Below, piece after piece: positions 1-12,029 of a stretch of 64,000 nt of DNA. The DNA lies in contig JAMXBD010002804.1 in the NCBI GenBank assembly GCA_024138025.1, positions 1-64,000 on the forward strand, read 5' to 3'. A model generated the notes under the pieces. It was not told the DNA's origin and ran no database searches. It saw only the letters and a list, made by a program, of their open reading frames with translations. A program made the position numbers and the translations under genes. Origin of the DNA: Combretum micranthum. Its lineage: Eukaryota > Streptophyta > Magnoliopsida > Myrtales > Combretaceae. Positions within the stretch are counted from its first letter, which is position 1. Every line of letters starts with the position of its first letter.

Positions 1-493
1 AAAACACTCATGAATAATCTTGCCATTACAAGATTAGATGGTAGAGAGGCTTAAGAATCATCACCTAAGGTTGGATTTAGTGAAGAAATGAAGAAGAATG
101 AAGCTTGTTTTGTGTGTGTGTGATGGGAATAGAGGCTCACGGCAATGGAGAGGGAAAGAGAGAGGATTTTGTGAAATTTAAACAAATGAAATGAAAATGG
201 AAGAGAGAGAAAATTAAAGAGATTTTATTAAGTGAATTAGGGTTTGTTTTGTTTATAAAAAGAATTAAATAAAGCAAATTGGAGTCAATTGGGAGGAGGG
301 TTGCACCAGACTCCATGGGAAAGAGAGAGAGAGAGATTTGAAATTGTTTTAAATTGTAATTATGTAATAAAAAGTATTAAATGTATAATTTGTTAAGAGA
401 CAAAAGTTCTTGGAAAAAAAATATAATTGAGTGTTTGTAAGGTTGTAAGACTAGGGTATGGGTTGTGTGTGTAGGTTGTACTTGTGAATAGTA
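1..493 (-). mobile_element. Partial group A LTR, cut by window edge
   Basis: The reverse complement of this stretch follows the promoter and leader part of the group A LTR at 779-4205: the segment with CTATTCACAAGTACAACC, then the CT-rich leader, then the conserved stretch around TTGTxATGGCAAGAT. It corresponds roughly to 1190-1690 of that copy. The first 400 or so bases of the LTR are missing at the right-hand break near 493, and the rest runs off the left edge. The junction with the next LTR looks like a deletion or recombination breakpoint, because no TG terminus is present. No coding sequence is visible. Family assignment is firm; the exact breakpoint is uncertain by about 10 bases. Confidence 0.7.
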
Positions 494-1456
494 ATAAACG
501 TCCTAAATCCTCAAATATAGCTAGGCAGCTTACCTTTCCGGTCCACACTGAGGGTAGTAGCAAAATGTAAAATGATATTCTAAGTGATATGCATGAATAT
601 TTTATTTATGGGGAATCAAATCCGACATTAAATTATTTAAATCGATCAACAATATTGTACACATAGCAATACATACATAGAAACAATTATATCAATTACA
701 GATCGAGTTTGATATACTTATCTTTCATTGATCGCACATAACAATTCACATACATAATTCCATTATACATATGCATATTGTAAACCCCAGAATTTCTCAG
801 TAGCTAGAAATCCCCAGGAGTTGGAAACGAAACCCTAATCCGATCAGATCGAGTTTAGTGAATGGAGCTAGGAACCCTAAATCCGCTTTCCTTCGGTTTC
901 ATAGTAAAATAGATTTATGGAGTAAATGAATTTTGAATTGTTGTTCCAAAGTACATTTCAAACCTTTGAAAGTTTTAAATTCGGGAATTTTTCAATTCCG
1001 GGCCTTCCGAGCCCAACTACGGAAAAGCATGCCCGAGCCACGGATTCAGAAAATGTTCTGGAATATTCATTAGAACCGTAATTTTATAAGGATTCCAAAA
1101 ATATCAATTTCATAATTTTCCGAGCTATAAAAATTACAGTTATAGCTTTTCCGTGTTTTCGGAACAACCGGTAAAGTAGATGTCTTGTCTACTATTCACA
1201 AGTACAACCTACACTACACACTACCATACCCTATTCTTACATCCTTACAACTACTCATTTCAATTTTTTTCCAATGAATTTTGTCCCTTAATCAATTATT
1301 ACATTTATTACATTTTCATTTACTAAATTACAAATTTCATTTCTTTTTCAAACTCACACACCCACACACACAAGAGGCCGGCGCCCTCCCTCCAATTCTC
1401 CCTCTCATTTAATTTTTTTTTTCTTCTTTTATTAAAGCTAAACCCTAAATTATTTG

Positions 1457-1466
1457 ATATATATAC
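1457..1466 (+). promoter_or_regulatory. TATA box of group A LTR
   Basis: An alternating AT run (ATATATATAC) sits directly upstream of a CT-rich stretch typical of plant transcript leaders. The same arrangement is kept at the matching position in the copies at 27007 and 45767. Transcription would start near 1490. Position and conservation support the call; no expression evidence is available. Confidence 0.6.
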
Positions 1467-1622
1467 TAAATGTTCTCTCTCTCTCCTCATTTCCTTCTTT
1501 TAATTTTTCAAAAAGGGATCAAAACCCTCTCTTCTCTCCTCTTCAAGTGCCGAGCAACCCCCCCCCTTCCTCTTGCAATTTCAACTTTGTTTCTTCTTCT
1601 TTCCTCCTTCAAGACTCCCTTG

Positions 1623-3823
1623 GTATGTATATTTAGGCCTTGTACATCCTAAATCTTGTTATGGCAAGATCATTCTTGTGTGTTTTCTCATCTAAATCCC
1701 AATGAGCATGAGCAAGGGACATGAAAACACAACTACAAGAATCTCAAGCCATCTCAAGAAGTGGATCTAGCCTTTAAATGAGTTTTGTTTGATATAACTT
1801 GTTCATGCATGTAAAGTAGTGATCTTGCACATATATTGTTGTTCATGCCATGAGATCCATGATTTATGCATCATACTTAGTAGATCTAAAGTTTAGATAC
1901 CCACATTGTCATCTACATGCATGATCACAGAGTTATTTTTGTTTTCATGCATTGAGGCACAAAAATGTAGTCTTGAATACGTATAGAGATGTTAGATAGT
2001 GGATAATCACATATAGAAGGCAAGAACATTGAAAAAGGAAGGGCTTTGCTAGATATGAAAAGTTGAAAATTCGGATGAAATGGAAACCTACCCTAAAGAC
2101 CTCCAAAATCAATTTTAAACTTATATTTCATAAGAAAAATGAAGGGTATGTGTAATAGACATGTTGAAGGAATTATTTTCATGAGTTTAGATGAGTTAGG
2201 CATAATAAAAATAAGAAAAACAAGAGGTGAAGTTAGAATGAAAAGTGTTGACTCTAAATTGTGTAGTCAAATTCGTAACTTGGTGTAATGCCTAAATAAA
2301 CACATAGTATTTAAGTCTAAAATGAATGTTTTATAAGCTAGATGAAGTCCTTATATAATGTATACATTGAAGCCCCAATTTTTAATGCATTAGACTAGAT
2401 TTCCTTAAGAAAAATGTAAGAAAAGAAAATTTGGAAAAATTCGGATTTTTACAAATAGCTTAATTGAAAACATGTTTGCCAAATGAAAAATGTGAGTTTT
2501 TGTGCATGAATGGAGGCCATGACTACTATAGACTTTGAGAACCTAATTTTAGTTAATAATAAGTAGATTACAGATTAAAAACCAAAGAAACCCTAAGGAG
2601 TATAATGTGGAAAAATAACTTCTTAGAATTAGTTTTATGAAACTTTCCCCAACACTTAGGAGTTCCTAAAGTTTATTACTACAAAAATCATCATGACCAC
2701 GCACATATTGAGTTCATTACATAGCATACACATTAGTAATTCATTCCCATATCATTCATGCATGAATCATCATCTAGGAATACTTTTTATCAAAGGCAAA
2801 GCAAATTTTCGAGATTGGGTCAATTGCGGGACAGAACTGATCCCACTGTTCCGTGACCCTATTATTTTCAAAACTTGGATTTAATACTTGAATTAGATAG
2901 ATCTTTCGAAGTAGATGAAGATCGATATAAAATTTGCGAAATTCCGAGTTAAAATGACCAAGTTATGGCCGTTTTAAGTCGGAACTTCCAAATATAGCGA
3001 GAAATCCGAATTCAACTAGTCTAGATATATAGTTTGATTTAATTACATAGTGAGAATCTCATAGGGATTATTCTTGTTTGGTAGGTGATTCCGAGCAGGA
3101 CGACACTCTACCTCCCGATTATTATTATTAAGAAGTTTGGTGTCCCATGGCCGAGTGAGTTTACTTCCACTCTCAATTAATGCTTGTGAATGTAATGTAG
3201 TGGCACTAGTGATGTAGGCAAAGATAAAAGGAACTGTACAAGCATGATGGGGTATGTGGGAATTATTTATGTTGTTGATGGTTGATATGTGAAATGGAGC
3301 TTAAGGTATATCGAAAGGGTGCTAAGATATTGACTGTTTTACTAGAATCTTATGATGAATGTCTGCGAATACTTGTTGGTCACTTAAAAGAATTGAATTA
3401 ATAACTATTCGACTCCGACTATAAATTGAGTTCATACATGTCACAATGGGGTTGGAGCATTTGCATTGGTTGGTTTTTCGTGACCCATAAAACGAATGTG
3501 AGGTTAATCGTGATCCATAAAACGAATGTGAGGTTAATCGTAATCCATAAAACGAGCTTTTAATCAGTTGACCGTGAGCTTAAACGGCGTCGTATCGCAG
3601 GATTCGTTAATCTGCTAACCCAGGATGGAGGGCGCAAGTCCATCCACATATGATTTCTGGTTGGTCATATGTTTGTTGATCATATTTGTATGGTGCATAC
3701 ACTTGCTTGAATAATCACTTGCTTGAATAATCACTTGCTTGAACGATTGTATTTAATTGAGTTATGGAAGTATTACTCACTAAGCTAGTTAGCTTACGCC
3801 CCTATAGTTTCTATCTTTTGCAG
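1623..3823 (+). other. Candidate leader intron inside group A LTR
   Basis: A 5' splice-like site GTATGTAT follows the CT-rich leader. It is matched by a conserved block containing the branch-point-like CTTAC (3793-3797), the pyrimidine-rich TTTCTATCTTTTG and an AG at 3822-3823. The implied intron is 2.2 kb. Equivalent pairs occur in the other group A copies with nearly the same spacing. This is inference from sequence signals only. Confidence 0.45.
3481..3557 (+). repeat. 30-bp tandem repeat in group A LTR
   Basis: Two full units and a partial third of a 30-bp sequence containing CCATAAAACGA. The sister LTRs carry the same unit in different numbers (fewer near 29037, about three near 47763), so the array changes length between copies. 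Confidence 0.85.
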
Positions 3824-5804
3824 CATGAGTTTATATGGCTTAGGCCAAGACAAGCCACAGCGCAGGTACCGGAGATAGGAGTTTCCTATAGAAGTTTGAT
3901 TCATCTCTTTTTGTATAGACTTCCATTGGAAACTAAGGACTCTGGATGACTGTAATAGACTGTTATTCTTTTGCGGGGAATGCCCCTTAGATTTTGTAAA
4001 CTTAAACATTATGCGTTTTGATTTATTATCTATGGCTAATGCATGCCTCATTAAACTGTTTAACTCCATTTGTTAAAGTATTCTATTGTCGTAAAGGAAC
4101 GCTTTACATCTACTTAAGACTTCCGAAGACCCGGGTAGGGAACTTGAGAGTCTTACTTAGTATGTGGCGGGCTGTTACGTTTAGGATACCCTACGGGGCG
4201 TGACACATATCAATTTTATCTTTTTTTATCATCTAGTGCTCTATCCTACAAGCACATGCGCGAATACATAAACGTAAAGGAAACTCACTCATCCATAGTG
4301 ATCTTCTATGAGTCCAAGTAATCATTAGGGAAGAGAAAATCTTGATCCTCGACACCTAAACAAAAGAAATATCCAAAGTGAGTATCTCATTCAAGATCTA
4401 CTCAATTTCTCTAATTCTATCTTATTGAATTCGTTAAATTCGTATGAATAGAAATTCCAACTTAAAATGGCCATAACTTGCTCATTTAACTCAAAATTTC
4501 GCATATTATATACCGATTTCTACCTATTCGAAAAAATCTATCCATTTTTAAGGTTATTTTCATGAAAAGAAGTCATTTGGGTCTCGGAATAGTAACATAC
4601 ATAATTGTTGCGAAAATTTCATATTTCAAAACTCAAGTTTTTAAACTTTTCTCCATTCAAAAATCTTTGTACCAAAAACATAGATATTGTTTGGTTTAAA
4701 AAATCCTTTGAATATATATATAGACTCAAATTATATGCATAAATTTAGTGGTGTTGTCTCAACAATGGTTTTTATAAAACAATATGTCTTAAAAGTGAGA
4801 AATTGCTAAGACTTGAAAAATCCTTTTTTAATTTTGTTGGGAAATTTTCTTAAATTATTATAAGTGAGTATTTCCTCAATTTCTTTATATTGAGAATAAT
4901 TAAATTTTCAAAATGTAATTTTAGTCTTGTTAAGATTCCTATAACTTTATTCTTAGTGTTTGAAAAATGTAGTTTTTCTAAATATTTCTTGGTTATGTGT
5001 TCTAAAGTTTTTCTAAAGTTATATCCGCTTTAATTAAATAATATCAATGATCTTATAAGTTAATTATTATTTTTATTTCCTAAGTAAAGCTTATCGTTAG
5101 AAAGGCTACTCTTTGATAATTTTGTAAAACTTATCTAAACCTTAGTATGTTGATGAAAGCTTTACATATGAGTTTAAGAAAACTTTTGTTAAACAAAGAA
5201 TTAAGTTTAAAGAAACTTTCTTATTTCATTGGTTTGAAAAAGAGAGTTTGTTGTAACTTTATTTTATGTATTCATTGATAAAATCCCATATAGTGTTATT
5301 ACTAAAACTTGAGCTAAACTTATCAAACTTTGGAAAAATCATTTCTTATATGACAAAAATTTATTTTCAAAGAGATTTCTTATTTTTATTACTTAAGAAA
5401 AATCCTTTTCATTATGGTCTAGACAATATCAACATGTTCATGCATGAATGAGATTATGTAGATATGAGAAATATAGCAATATCACATAATAAGATAAGAT
5501 ATGTATAATAATAAATAAGAGCATAATAATAAAGTCAAGTATTGTGAACCTTAGCTTCATCAAGGTATCCCGGGACTAAGAATGGACTAGTCTTAAAAGG
5601 AAAAGAAAAGAAAAGAAAAGAAAAGAAGAAAATTGTTTTGACTTGATAAGGGCAAATCTAAGACTAGAAAGACTAGTCTTAATAATAGCATGAAATAAAT
5701 AAATTGCAAAGCATAAAAATAAATAAATAACAAGTAAGCTTATATGCTCTAAAGAAATATATATACATAATATACATAACACTATATAGAAGTTAGATTA
5801 GAAC

Positions 5805-5866
<62 letters not shown>

Positions 5867-5894
5867 TAATAACAACAACAACAACAACAACAAC
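5805..5894 (+). repeat. (AAT)n and (AAC)n microsatellite
   Basis: About 20 units of AAT are followed by about 8 units of AAC. The microsatellite belongs to the group B LTR; the sister copy has a short complementary (TTA/TTG)n tract at 17540-17585. The 5-kb group A LTR inserted exactly at its right-hand end. Confidence 0.95.
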
Positions 5895-8800
5895 TGTAAA
5901 CCCAGAAAATTTCAATAAATAATTTCAAGATGAACTTAAAAAATAAACCCTAAAAATCACTCCAAATTAAAACCGAATTTCAACTAGTCATAAATCACGA
6001 ACGAATTCGAAAAATTTCCAAATCTTGGGAAAAATAAGAATTCTAAAAAAAAAGTAAGAACTCAACATACTACAATTCCAAAACCACTACGTACGACAAA
6101 TTCCATACGTGACTCCGATTTATAAAATCGGGTAATATAGATCCAAAAACGAATTATTAAAAAGTAAATAACAATTAACTTTCGGAAATGAAACCCAATT
6201 CAAAAATTCCGAAAACGTTAAAAGATATTAAATACTTACAAAAATAAAATTTAAAATAAATTTCTCAAATTAAATATGTTGTATAAACATAAATATCAGT
6301 TTCCAAATTGGCAAAGGCCTAAACTGGAAAATCACCCGGAAACCCTAACCGGAATACAATAGTGTAAGTTCGGCAATGTAGCGCCTAGCCCTAGAGGCCG
6401 AGATGTAGTTTAAATGTTTAGAATAGCTCATAGTAATATGAGTTTGTTTAAAAATATTAGATTGATAAATTTTTGACCTATTTCGAACCTTTTCAGATAC
6501 AGACTTCGAAAAGCGTGTCCCGGGGCTCGAGATATCAAAAATATACAATAGTGCCGTTAGACTCATAATTTCATAAGATTTTCAAATATATCAGTTATAT
6601 AATTTTTCGAGTTATAAAAGTTACAGTTATAACATTTTTATCGTATTTCCATTATTAACGGCGATTGATTAGTCTTTTGCACTATTCATTTTTATTTCAT
6701 TATAAAATTTTATTATTCTTATAAAGCCATATATTTTTAGATAAATATTTATATGTTATAGAAAATTTTGTTTTTCTAAAATTTAGTTCGTTTTGGGTCT
6801 TTACGGGATCAGATTCTGTTTAAGACTTGATACTAAAAATAAAATAAATTAATTTAATAATTGAAAAATATTTTAAAAATATTTTTTATTTTCATAAAAT
6901 AATTTTTTAGAATTTTTCGGGTTATAAAATATTATTTATAGCCCATACTCGCGTATTTTGATCATACTGGTAACATAATTGTTAAAATACTAAAATAATT
7001 CAAATAATTATTTAATTTTAATTATAAAAAATCTGCTACAAGTATTTGGAATAAATTTTATAATTTTGTTTTATTTTAATTTATTTTATTAAAAAAGTAC
7101 TTTTACAACCCATACCTTCAAGTACACCTTACATATATCACTTCCTTTTCACTTCAATCTTTCTACACATTAACCCACACTTCATGGTAGATTTTGACCT
7201 TCTTTATGGCTGCCATTGTCCTTTATTTATTCTATTTTGACTAAATTAATTAAATTCTACTTCTTCTTAAGAAAGCTACATTATACATTTATTACACAAA
7301 TCAATTTCAAGTCAAAATTCAAACAAATTTCTCTCTCCTCTCCCTCCCAAATTCATGTGCAGCATGCTTCATTGTGGTTGCCCTTGTTTTTATTTTTTCT
7401 CTCATTTATTCAATTAAAACACTCATTTTCTCTTCTCCTTCATTTACTTACTTTCCCTCTTTCATTCTTTAGTCTTTTCTCTCTCATTTTCCTCTCTTTT
7501 CTTCTTCTTCTTGTTCTTGTTTCCTCACGAACACAAGCTGCCCCCTTCTTCTTCCATGGCTTCCACACTTCATTCTTAAAGATTTCTAAGCAAATATTCT
7601 TCTCAAAGCTCCATAGGTGATATAGATAAAGTATAATGAAGGTTTCATGCATCAAATGACCTTCCATAAGCTTAAAAGCTTAGGATGATGATGCCAAAAA
7701 TGAAACACTCCTTTTCTCCACTTTTATTATCTTGTATTTCAATTATTTTCTTGTTTAAAGTTGATATATATTGTAGATCTAACTTTTTGTAGCCTTGATT
7801 TTTGTTTATGCCGTAGATCTTGCTATTTAAGTTATTATTTTTGTTATTGCTTATGATTTATGCATATATTTCTCATTCACATGCGTTCATGCATTTAAAA
7901 CTAGTTTAGAAGATTAGATCTAGTATTTTGAGTTCATAAATGCATTAGTTTTTTATTTATGTTCATGAGCAACTTGTAATAGCATGATAATGGTAGAAAA
8001 GTTGTAGGAAACTCAAGATCTATTTATTTTCAACAAAAATAACTTTTGGAAATTCGGATAAAAATAGAACCATATTTAGAAAAGTGGTTTTTCAACTTCA
8101 AAATATGTATTTTCCATTTAAAATGAAGGGCTTAAGGTATAGACAACATAAATGAGTGATTTTGTTGAGCAAAGTTTAGATCTATGAGTTTAAAATTTAT
8201 TATCATGGGTTTCATTTAGATGTATGTTCATATTATGTGTAGATCTTAGATTTGAACTTGAACAAAATTTGTGAAATTCGTATTTTGGCAAGACCCCCAT
8301 TTAAAAACCACTTTCCAAGTGTCAAAATGTAATTTTTACTTAAGAAAATGAAGGCTTAATATATGTATATCATCAAGACTTCTTTTTACAAGAATCAAAA
8401 GTTATTTTCAAAATAAAAATTTTATTTTCGGATTTTGGCCAAGGCCTATTTTAAAAACATGTTTTCCAACTCAAAAATGAAGTTTTTATTTATGAAATGA
8501 AAGGCTCTTAGGATGGGATATGTAAGGAATGGATTTTTATGAGTTTAGATAGATTTAATCAAAAGATATGACCAAAAATAAATTTTCTAAATTCGGATCC
8601 CAACCAAGACCAATTTTTAAAACCCATTTATCAACTCCAAAACTCATGTTTTATATGAAAAATGAAGTATATAGGTAATAGATATCATTAAGCAATGATT
8701 TTTACAAGTTAAAATGAGTTTAGGCATGAATAATGTGTAAAACAAGTAATGAAATTAAAATGGAAAATTTTGAGTTAGTGATCAAATTGTCAAATTCGTA

Positions 8801-10917
8801 ATTTGAGATGATGCATATGTAATCACTTAGTATTTGAGCTCAAATTGCAGGTTTTATGTGTTAAATGAAGTCCTTAGACAATAGATATAGTAAAGCTTCA
8901 AATTTTGATGCATTAAACAAGTTTTCTCATAAGAAATTTGCAAGAAATGAAATTTTCCAAAATTCGGATTTTTGTGAAAAGCTTGTTTAAAAACATATTT
9001 GCAAAATGTCAAATGCAAATTTTTGTGTAAGAATGAAGTCCTTAGTGGTTATGTATGATTGAGCCCTAATTTTCTAAATATCAAATGATTTTTACTTAAA
9101 GGAATTACTCAAAAACCAATTTTTACCAAATTCGGATTTTGGAATCAACCCTATTTGAAAACATGTTTACAAAGTGCAAATGGAAATTTTTATGTAAAAA
9201 TGAAGGTCATAAGTAATAATATAATGAAGACTCAGTTTTGACAAAAATAATTATATTTTCTTAAGTGACAAATCCAAAACAAATGGAAATGATCAAAGTT
9301 AGAAAACTAGATTTTTCATAAGTAAGTTGTTATTATGGTCTTGCAAAATAAAAAGTTATAAAATTTTCTTTAGTAAAATCATCAAGATCATTCTTACATT
9401 AAGCTCATCTCATGTCATTCATGTAAGGAAATCACTCATATTGTATGTATAGCTAATTTATATAGTAGGAACATTACAAACATTTACAAAACTATTTTTC
9501 GGAAATTGAAATTGTTGCTGTTCTAATCTGATCCGAACTTTTCGAAGCTTCAAAGTTCTAAAAACTTGAAAATAATATTAGAAATAGATAGATCTTTCGA
9601 AGTAGATAGAAATCGATATATAATTTGCGAGATTCCAAGTTAAAATGACCAAGTTATGGCCGATTTAAGTTGGAATTCCCGCTCAGGACGAGAATTACGA
9701 ATTTGATAGTTCGTATAAAATCGTTTGGATTAGTTTGAGTTGAAATACTTATTAGAGTATTTCTTCCTTTTTAGGAGATCCCGAAATCGACGATTCCCTG
9801 CCACCGAATTATTATTACTAGAAGACCGGTGATCCAATGGCCGAGTGAGTTTTCTCCTTGTTTTGTTACCTTGATTGTGCTTGTAGTTAGTTACATTAGA
9901 ATTATAGGAACAAGATAAAAATCGATATGAATGGGGATGGGAGATATGATGAGACTGTGATGTGTATGCCAAAGGATACTAAAGCATATCGAAACCACGA
10001 TTTGATTAGATAACTGCACGTTCATATTATTTCTATTATATGTGTGATATTGGTTGGTCACTTTAAAGAATGTATAAATATTTTTGACCTAAGTAAAAAT
10101 TAAATTAGTCATGCATCGCATCGGACATATTGCATTTGATAGCATGCCACTCATATGCAGGTCGATCGGTATGATCCGTTGATGCCTCGTTTGGATAAAG
10201 AGCCCAGTGCCAGAGTTCATTCAGGGGTACTAAGGTGCATGTGGATGCATTCTTGGATGAGCCTAGCCGAGTCGAGTGCTAAGAGCCGAAGGCTTGGGGA
10301 CTAGATGCGGTCGTGTAGACTCAATACTATTTTTAACCCAAGATACGGAGGGCGTAAATCCGTTCTGTGTGTAGGTTCCAGATACCCATGCATAATTGCT
10401 TACTCACGTGTTTGTTCATGCATAGCATATAATTGATTATAACTTGTTTGTTATGGTACGAAATTAAGGAAATTCTCACTAAGGTAGTATAGCTTATACC
10501 CCAATAGTTTAAATGAACATGTTATCTCAAGAATGCAAAGTGGGGACCGAATTGGTTGGAGCCGGGAATGACTCTGGGATTTTTGGCAAAGTATACGAAT
10601 GTTTGAAGTTATCAACTAGTTTTATGATTTGTCTTGTAATAGTTTATGTAGGAAAGTCTGTGGATGAATGTAATTGAAGTTGAATGATTTGTATGTTGAA
10701 GTATAGTGGTTTCTATCGGAAGTATAGTGGATTGTATTTCCTTTACATTGTTACTCAATTGTATCAACAAAAATGTATCATTCCGATGTGTCTCCTTTAT
10801 GTGTTAGACGCCTTGTACATAATATGGAAGCCTTCGCGTGACTGAGGTGGTCATTCTTAGGCTTTAATATTGTGTACAGCGGACTGCCACGTTTAGGATA
10901 CCCTTCGGGGCGTGACA
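5895..10917 (+). mobile_element. Unusually long group A solo LTR (5.0 kb)
   Basis: It begins TGTAAACCCA and ends TTCGGGGCGTGACA. The flanking pentamers ACAAC and ACAAT match at four of five bases; the site is a microsatellite, so later change of the left copy is plausible. It carries the same ordered modules as the 3.4-kb group A LTRs, but with about seven degenerate units of the AATTCGGAT repeat instead of three, which accounts for much of its extra length. The conserved module lies at 9586-9676. The acceptor-like block near 10490 is degraded and the donor-like site at 7617 (GTGATA) is weak. No primer-binding site follows, so it is read as a solo LTR. Reading frames at 7216-7620 and elsewhere in it look incidental. 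Confidence 0.85.
8040..9240 (+). repeat. Degenerate ~150-225 bp tandem repeat, seven units
   Basis: Seven diverged units each open with a variant of AATTCGGATTTTGG (near 8051, 8275, 8427, 8590, 8793, 8961 and 9129). Each continues with a run resembling AAAACATGTTTxCAAAxT, then AATGAAG followed by xxTTAGG. Spacing is mostly 152-168 bp, with two longer units. Three units occupy the same position in the 3.4-kb LTRs (2068-2540, 37013-37540). Confidence 0.75.
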
Positions 10918-11252
10918 ACAATAACATAATGATAATAACATAATGGAAGACATGAACATAAACAAAAACAAAACATAAATATATTGTTGCTTCTTTAACT
11001 CTTATGAGTCTAAGAAACATACACTAAGCTCATGCTAAGTTATATGAACATGATGAGTATATGTAAGAAATTTTTGCCTAAGGTTATGTGTTTGTTGAAG
11101 AGGAATAGAATGTGTTGTAGTAATATGTGGGAGATGGTTTTATGGAGAGAAGAGAAAACTTGATAGAGTATTTGAGAGAGAGTGTTTGTGGAGTAATTTG
11201 GGTAAAGTTTTAGTAGGAAATGATTTGTGTGAAGGAATGAAGGAGGAAGGGG

Positions 11253-11260
11253 TATTTATA
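11253..11260 (-). promoter_or_regulatory. TATA box of minus-oriented group B LTR
   Basis: TATAAATA on the minus strand, followed by CCCC and a CT-rich leader, exactly as at 17217-17224 in the oppositely oriented copy. It would drive transcription leftward, away from gag-pol. Confidence 0.65.
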
Positions 11261-11954
11261 GAGTTTTGGAATGGAAATTAGGTGTAATTAAATAAATTGA
11301 AAAAGAAAATAAATTGATAGATGAGAGAGAGGGGAGGCGCCGGTTTTAGCTTGTAAAGGGGGGAGAAAATTATTTATTTTGTTGTTTTGTAATAAAAAGA
11401 AGTAAATGTGTAAAGTGTGATGTGATTAAAGTTGTATGGGGAAAGTAAATTGTAGGGTATAGGTATGGTAGAGTATAAGAAAAAGTAGAAATACAGAAAT
11501 TGTAATGAATAGTAGAAATAGTACTATGAATAGTAAACTAGACAATTAAAATACCAGTAGTAGTAAAAATACGTGTAAACGGCCTATATCTGATATTTTT
11601 TGTTACTGAAATATTCTAAAACTGATATTTTTAAAAACGTTATATTTTTATGAGTCTATTGGTATTGTTGGATTATTTTCACTATCCAGTACACCGGGAT
11701 ACGGTTTTTAAAAACTGATCTTGTTCGGATCCGAAAGACATTAGAAAATTGCAAATTTGATATTTTTAAGCTTTCCTATATTATTACGAACCATTTTCCA
11801 CAATTATCTCAATTTCGTTGTCTAGGGTTTAAGAACACGGGATTGCCGGATATTGATTCACTAGATTAATCATAGAATTAGGTTAACTTTAGGGTTTCGG
11901 TTTGATTTCCGGTTCTAGGTTTTACTTATAATCGAAAAATCTAGGAGCTTACCA

Positions 11955-11970
11955 CCAACCTTCCTTAAAG
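11955..11970 (-). other. Polypurine tract of the group B element
   Basis: On the minus strand a purine-rich run (AAGGAAGGTTGG) ends directly against the LTR start at 11954. This is where the plus-strand DNA primer of a Ty3/gypsy element lies. It confirms that the gag-pol relic reads leftward and that the left LTR is its 3' LTR. The tract is less pure than that of the T element at 44488-44501. Confidence 0.6.
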
Positions 11971-12029
11971 AAAGTTTTATCCTCAAAACTTGACTATCGT
12001 GCATGATTCCTCGAATAGATTCAGATATT

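Larger units (their letters stand above)
779..4205 (+). mobile_element. Solo LTR, group A (3.4 kb)
   Basis: The LTR begins TGTAAACCCC and ends GGGGCGTGACA. It is flanked by a perfect 5-bp target duplication CATAT (774-778 and 4206-4210) inside the group B LTR, whose other copy at 19160-19180 shows the empty site. No primer-binding site or internal region follows, so it is a solo LTR left by LTR-LTR recombination. In order it holds a U3 region, a TATA box at 1457, a CT-rich leader, a 5' splice-like site at 1623, three degenerate units built around AATTCGGAT (2068-2540), the conserved module at 2896-2989, a 30-bp tandem repeat, and the conserved acceptor-like block ending at 3823. It is a close relative of 26311-29717 and 45081-48475. 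Short reading frames inside it are not conserved and I do not call them genes. Confidence 0.93.
494..11954 (-). mobile_element. Group B LTR, minus orientation, split by two nested solo LTRs
   Basis: This is a single minus-oriented LTR preserved in three pieces: 10918-11954, 4206-5894 and 494-778. It is interrupted by the group A LTRs at 5895-10917 and 779-4205. With these removed it is about 3 kb long, and it matches the reverse complement of 16533-19406 throughout. Its start (TGGTAAGCTCC on the minus strand) lies directly after a polypurine tract, so it is the 3' LTR of the minus-strand gag-pol relic to its right. The end of the LTR (the GTGACA terminus and several hundred bases) is missing at the left break. 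A TATA box lies at 11253-11260. The splice-donor-like site of its sister copy is here changed from GT to GC. Confidence 0.85.

Noticed and set aside
779..4205. Group A LTRs as MITEs or other DNA transposons
   Set aside because: TG...CA ends, 5-bp duplications, TATA boxes and adjacent Met-type primer-binding sites in two copies identify them as LTRs.
7216..7620. 134-codon reading frame rich in Phe, Leu and Ser
   Set aside because: It lies in the CT-rich leader region of an LTR; composition alone produces it, and the related LTRs do not keep it.
10778..11020. 80-codon minus-strand frame crossing an LTR boundary
   Set aside because: It spans the joint between two different elements at 10917, so it cannot be an ancestral gene.
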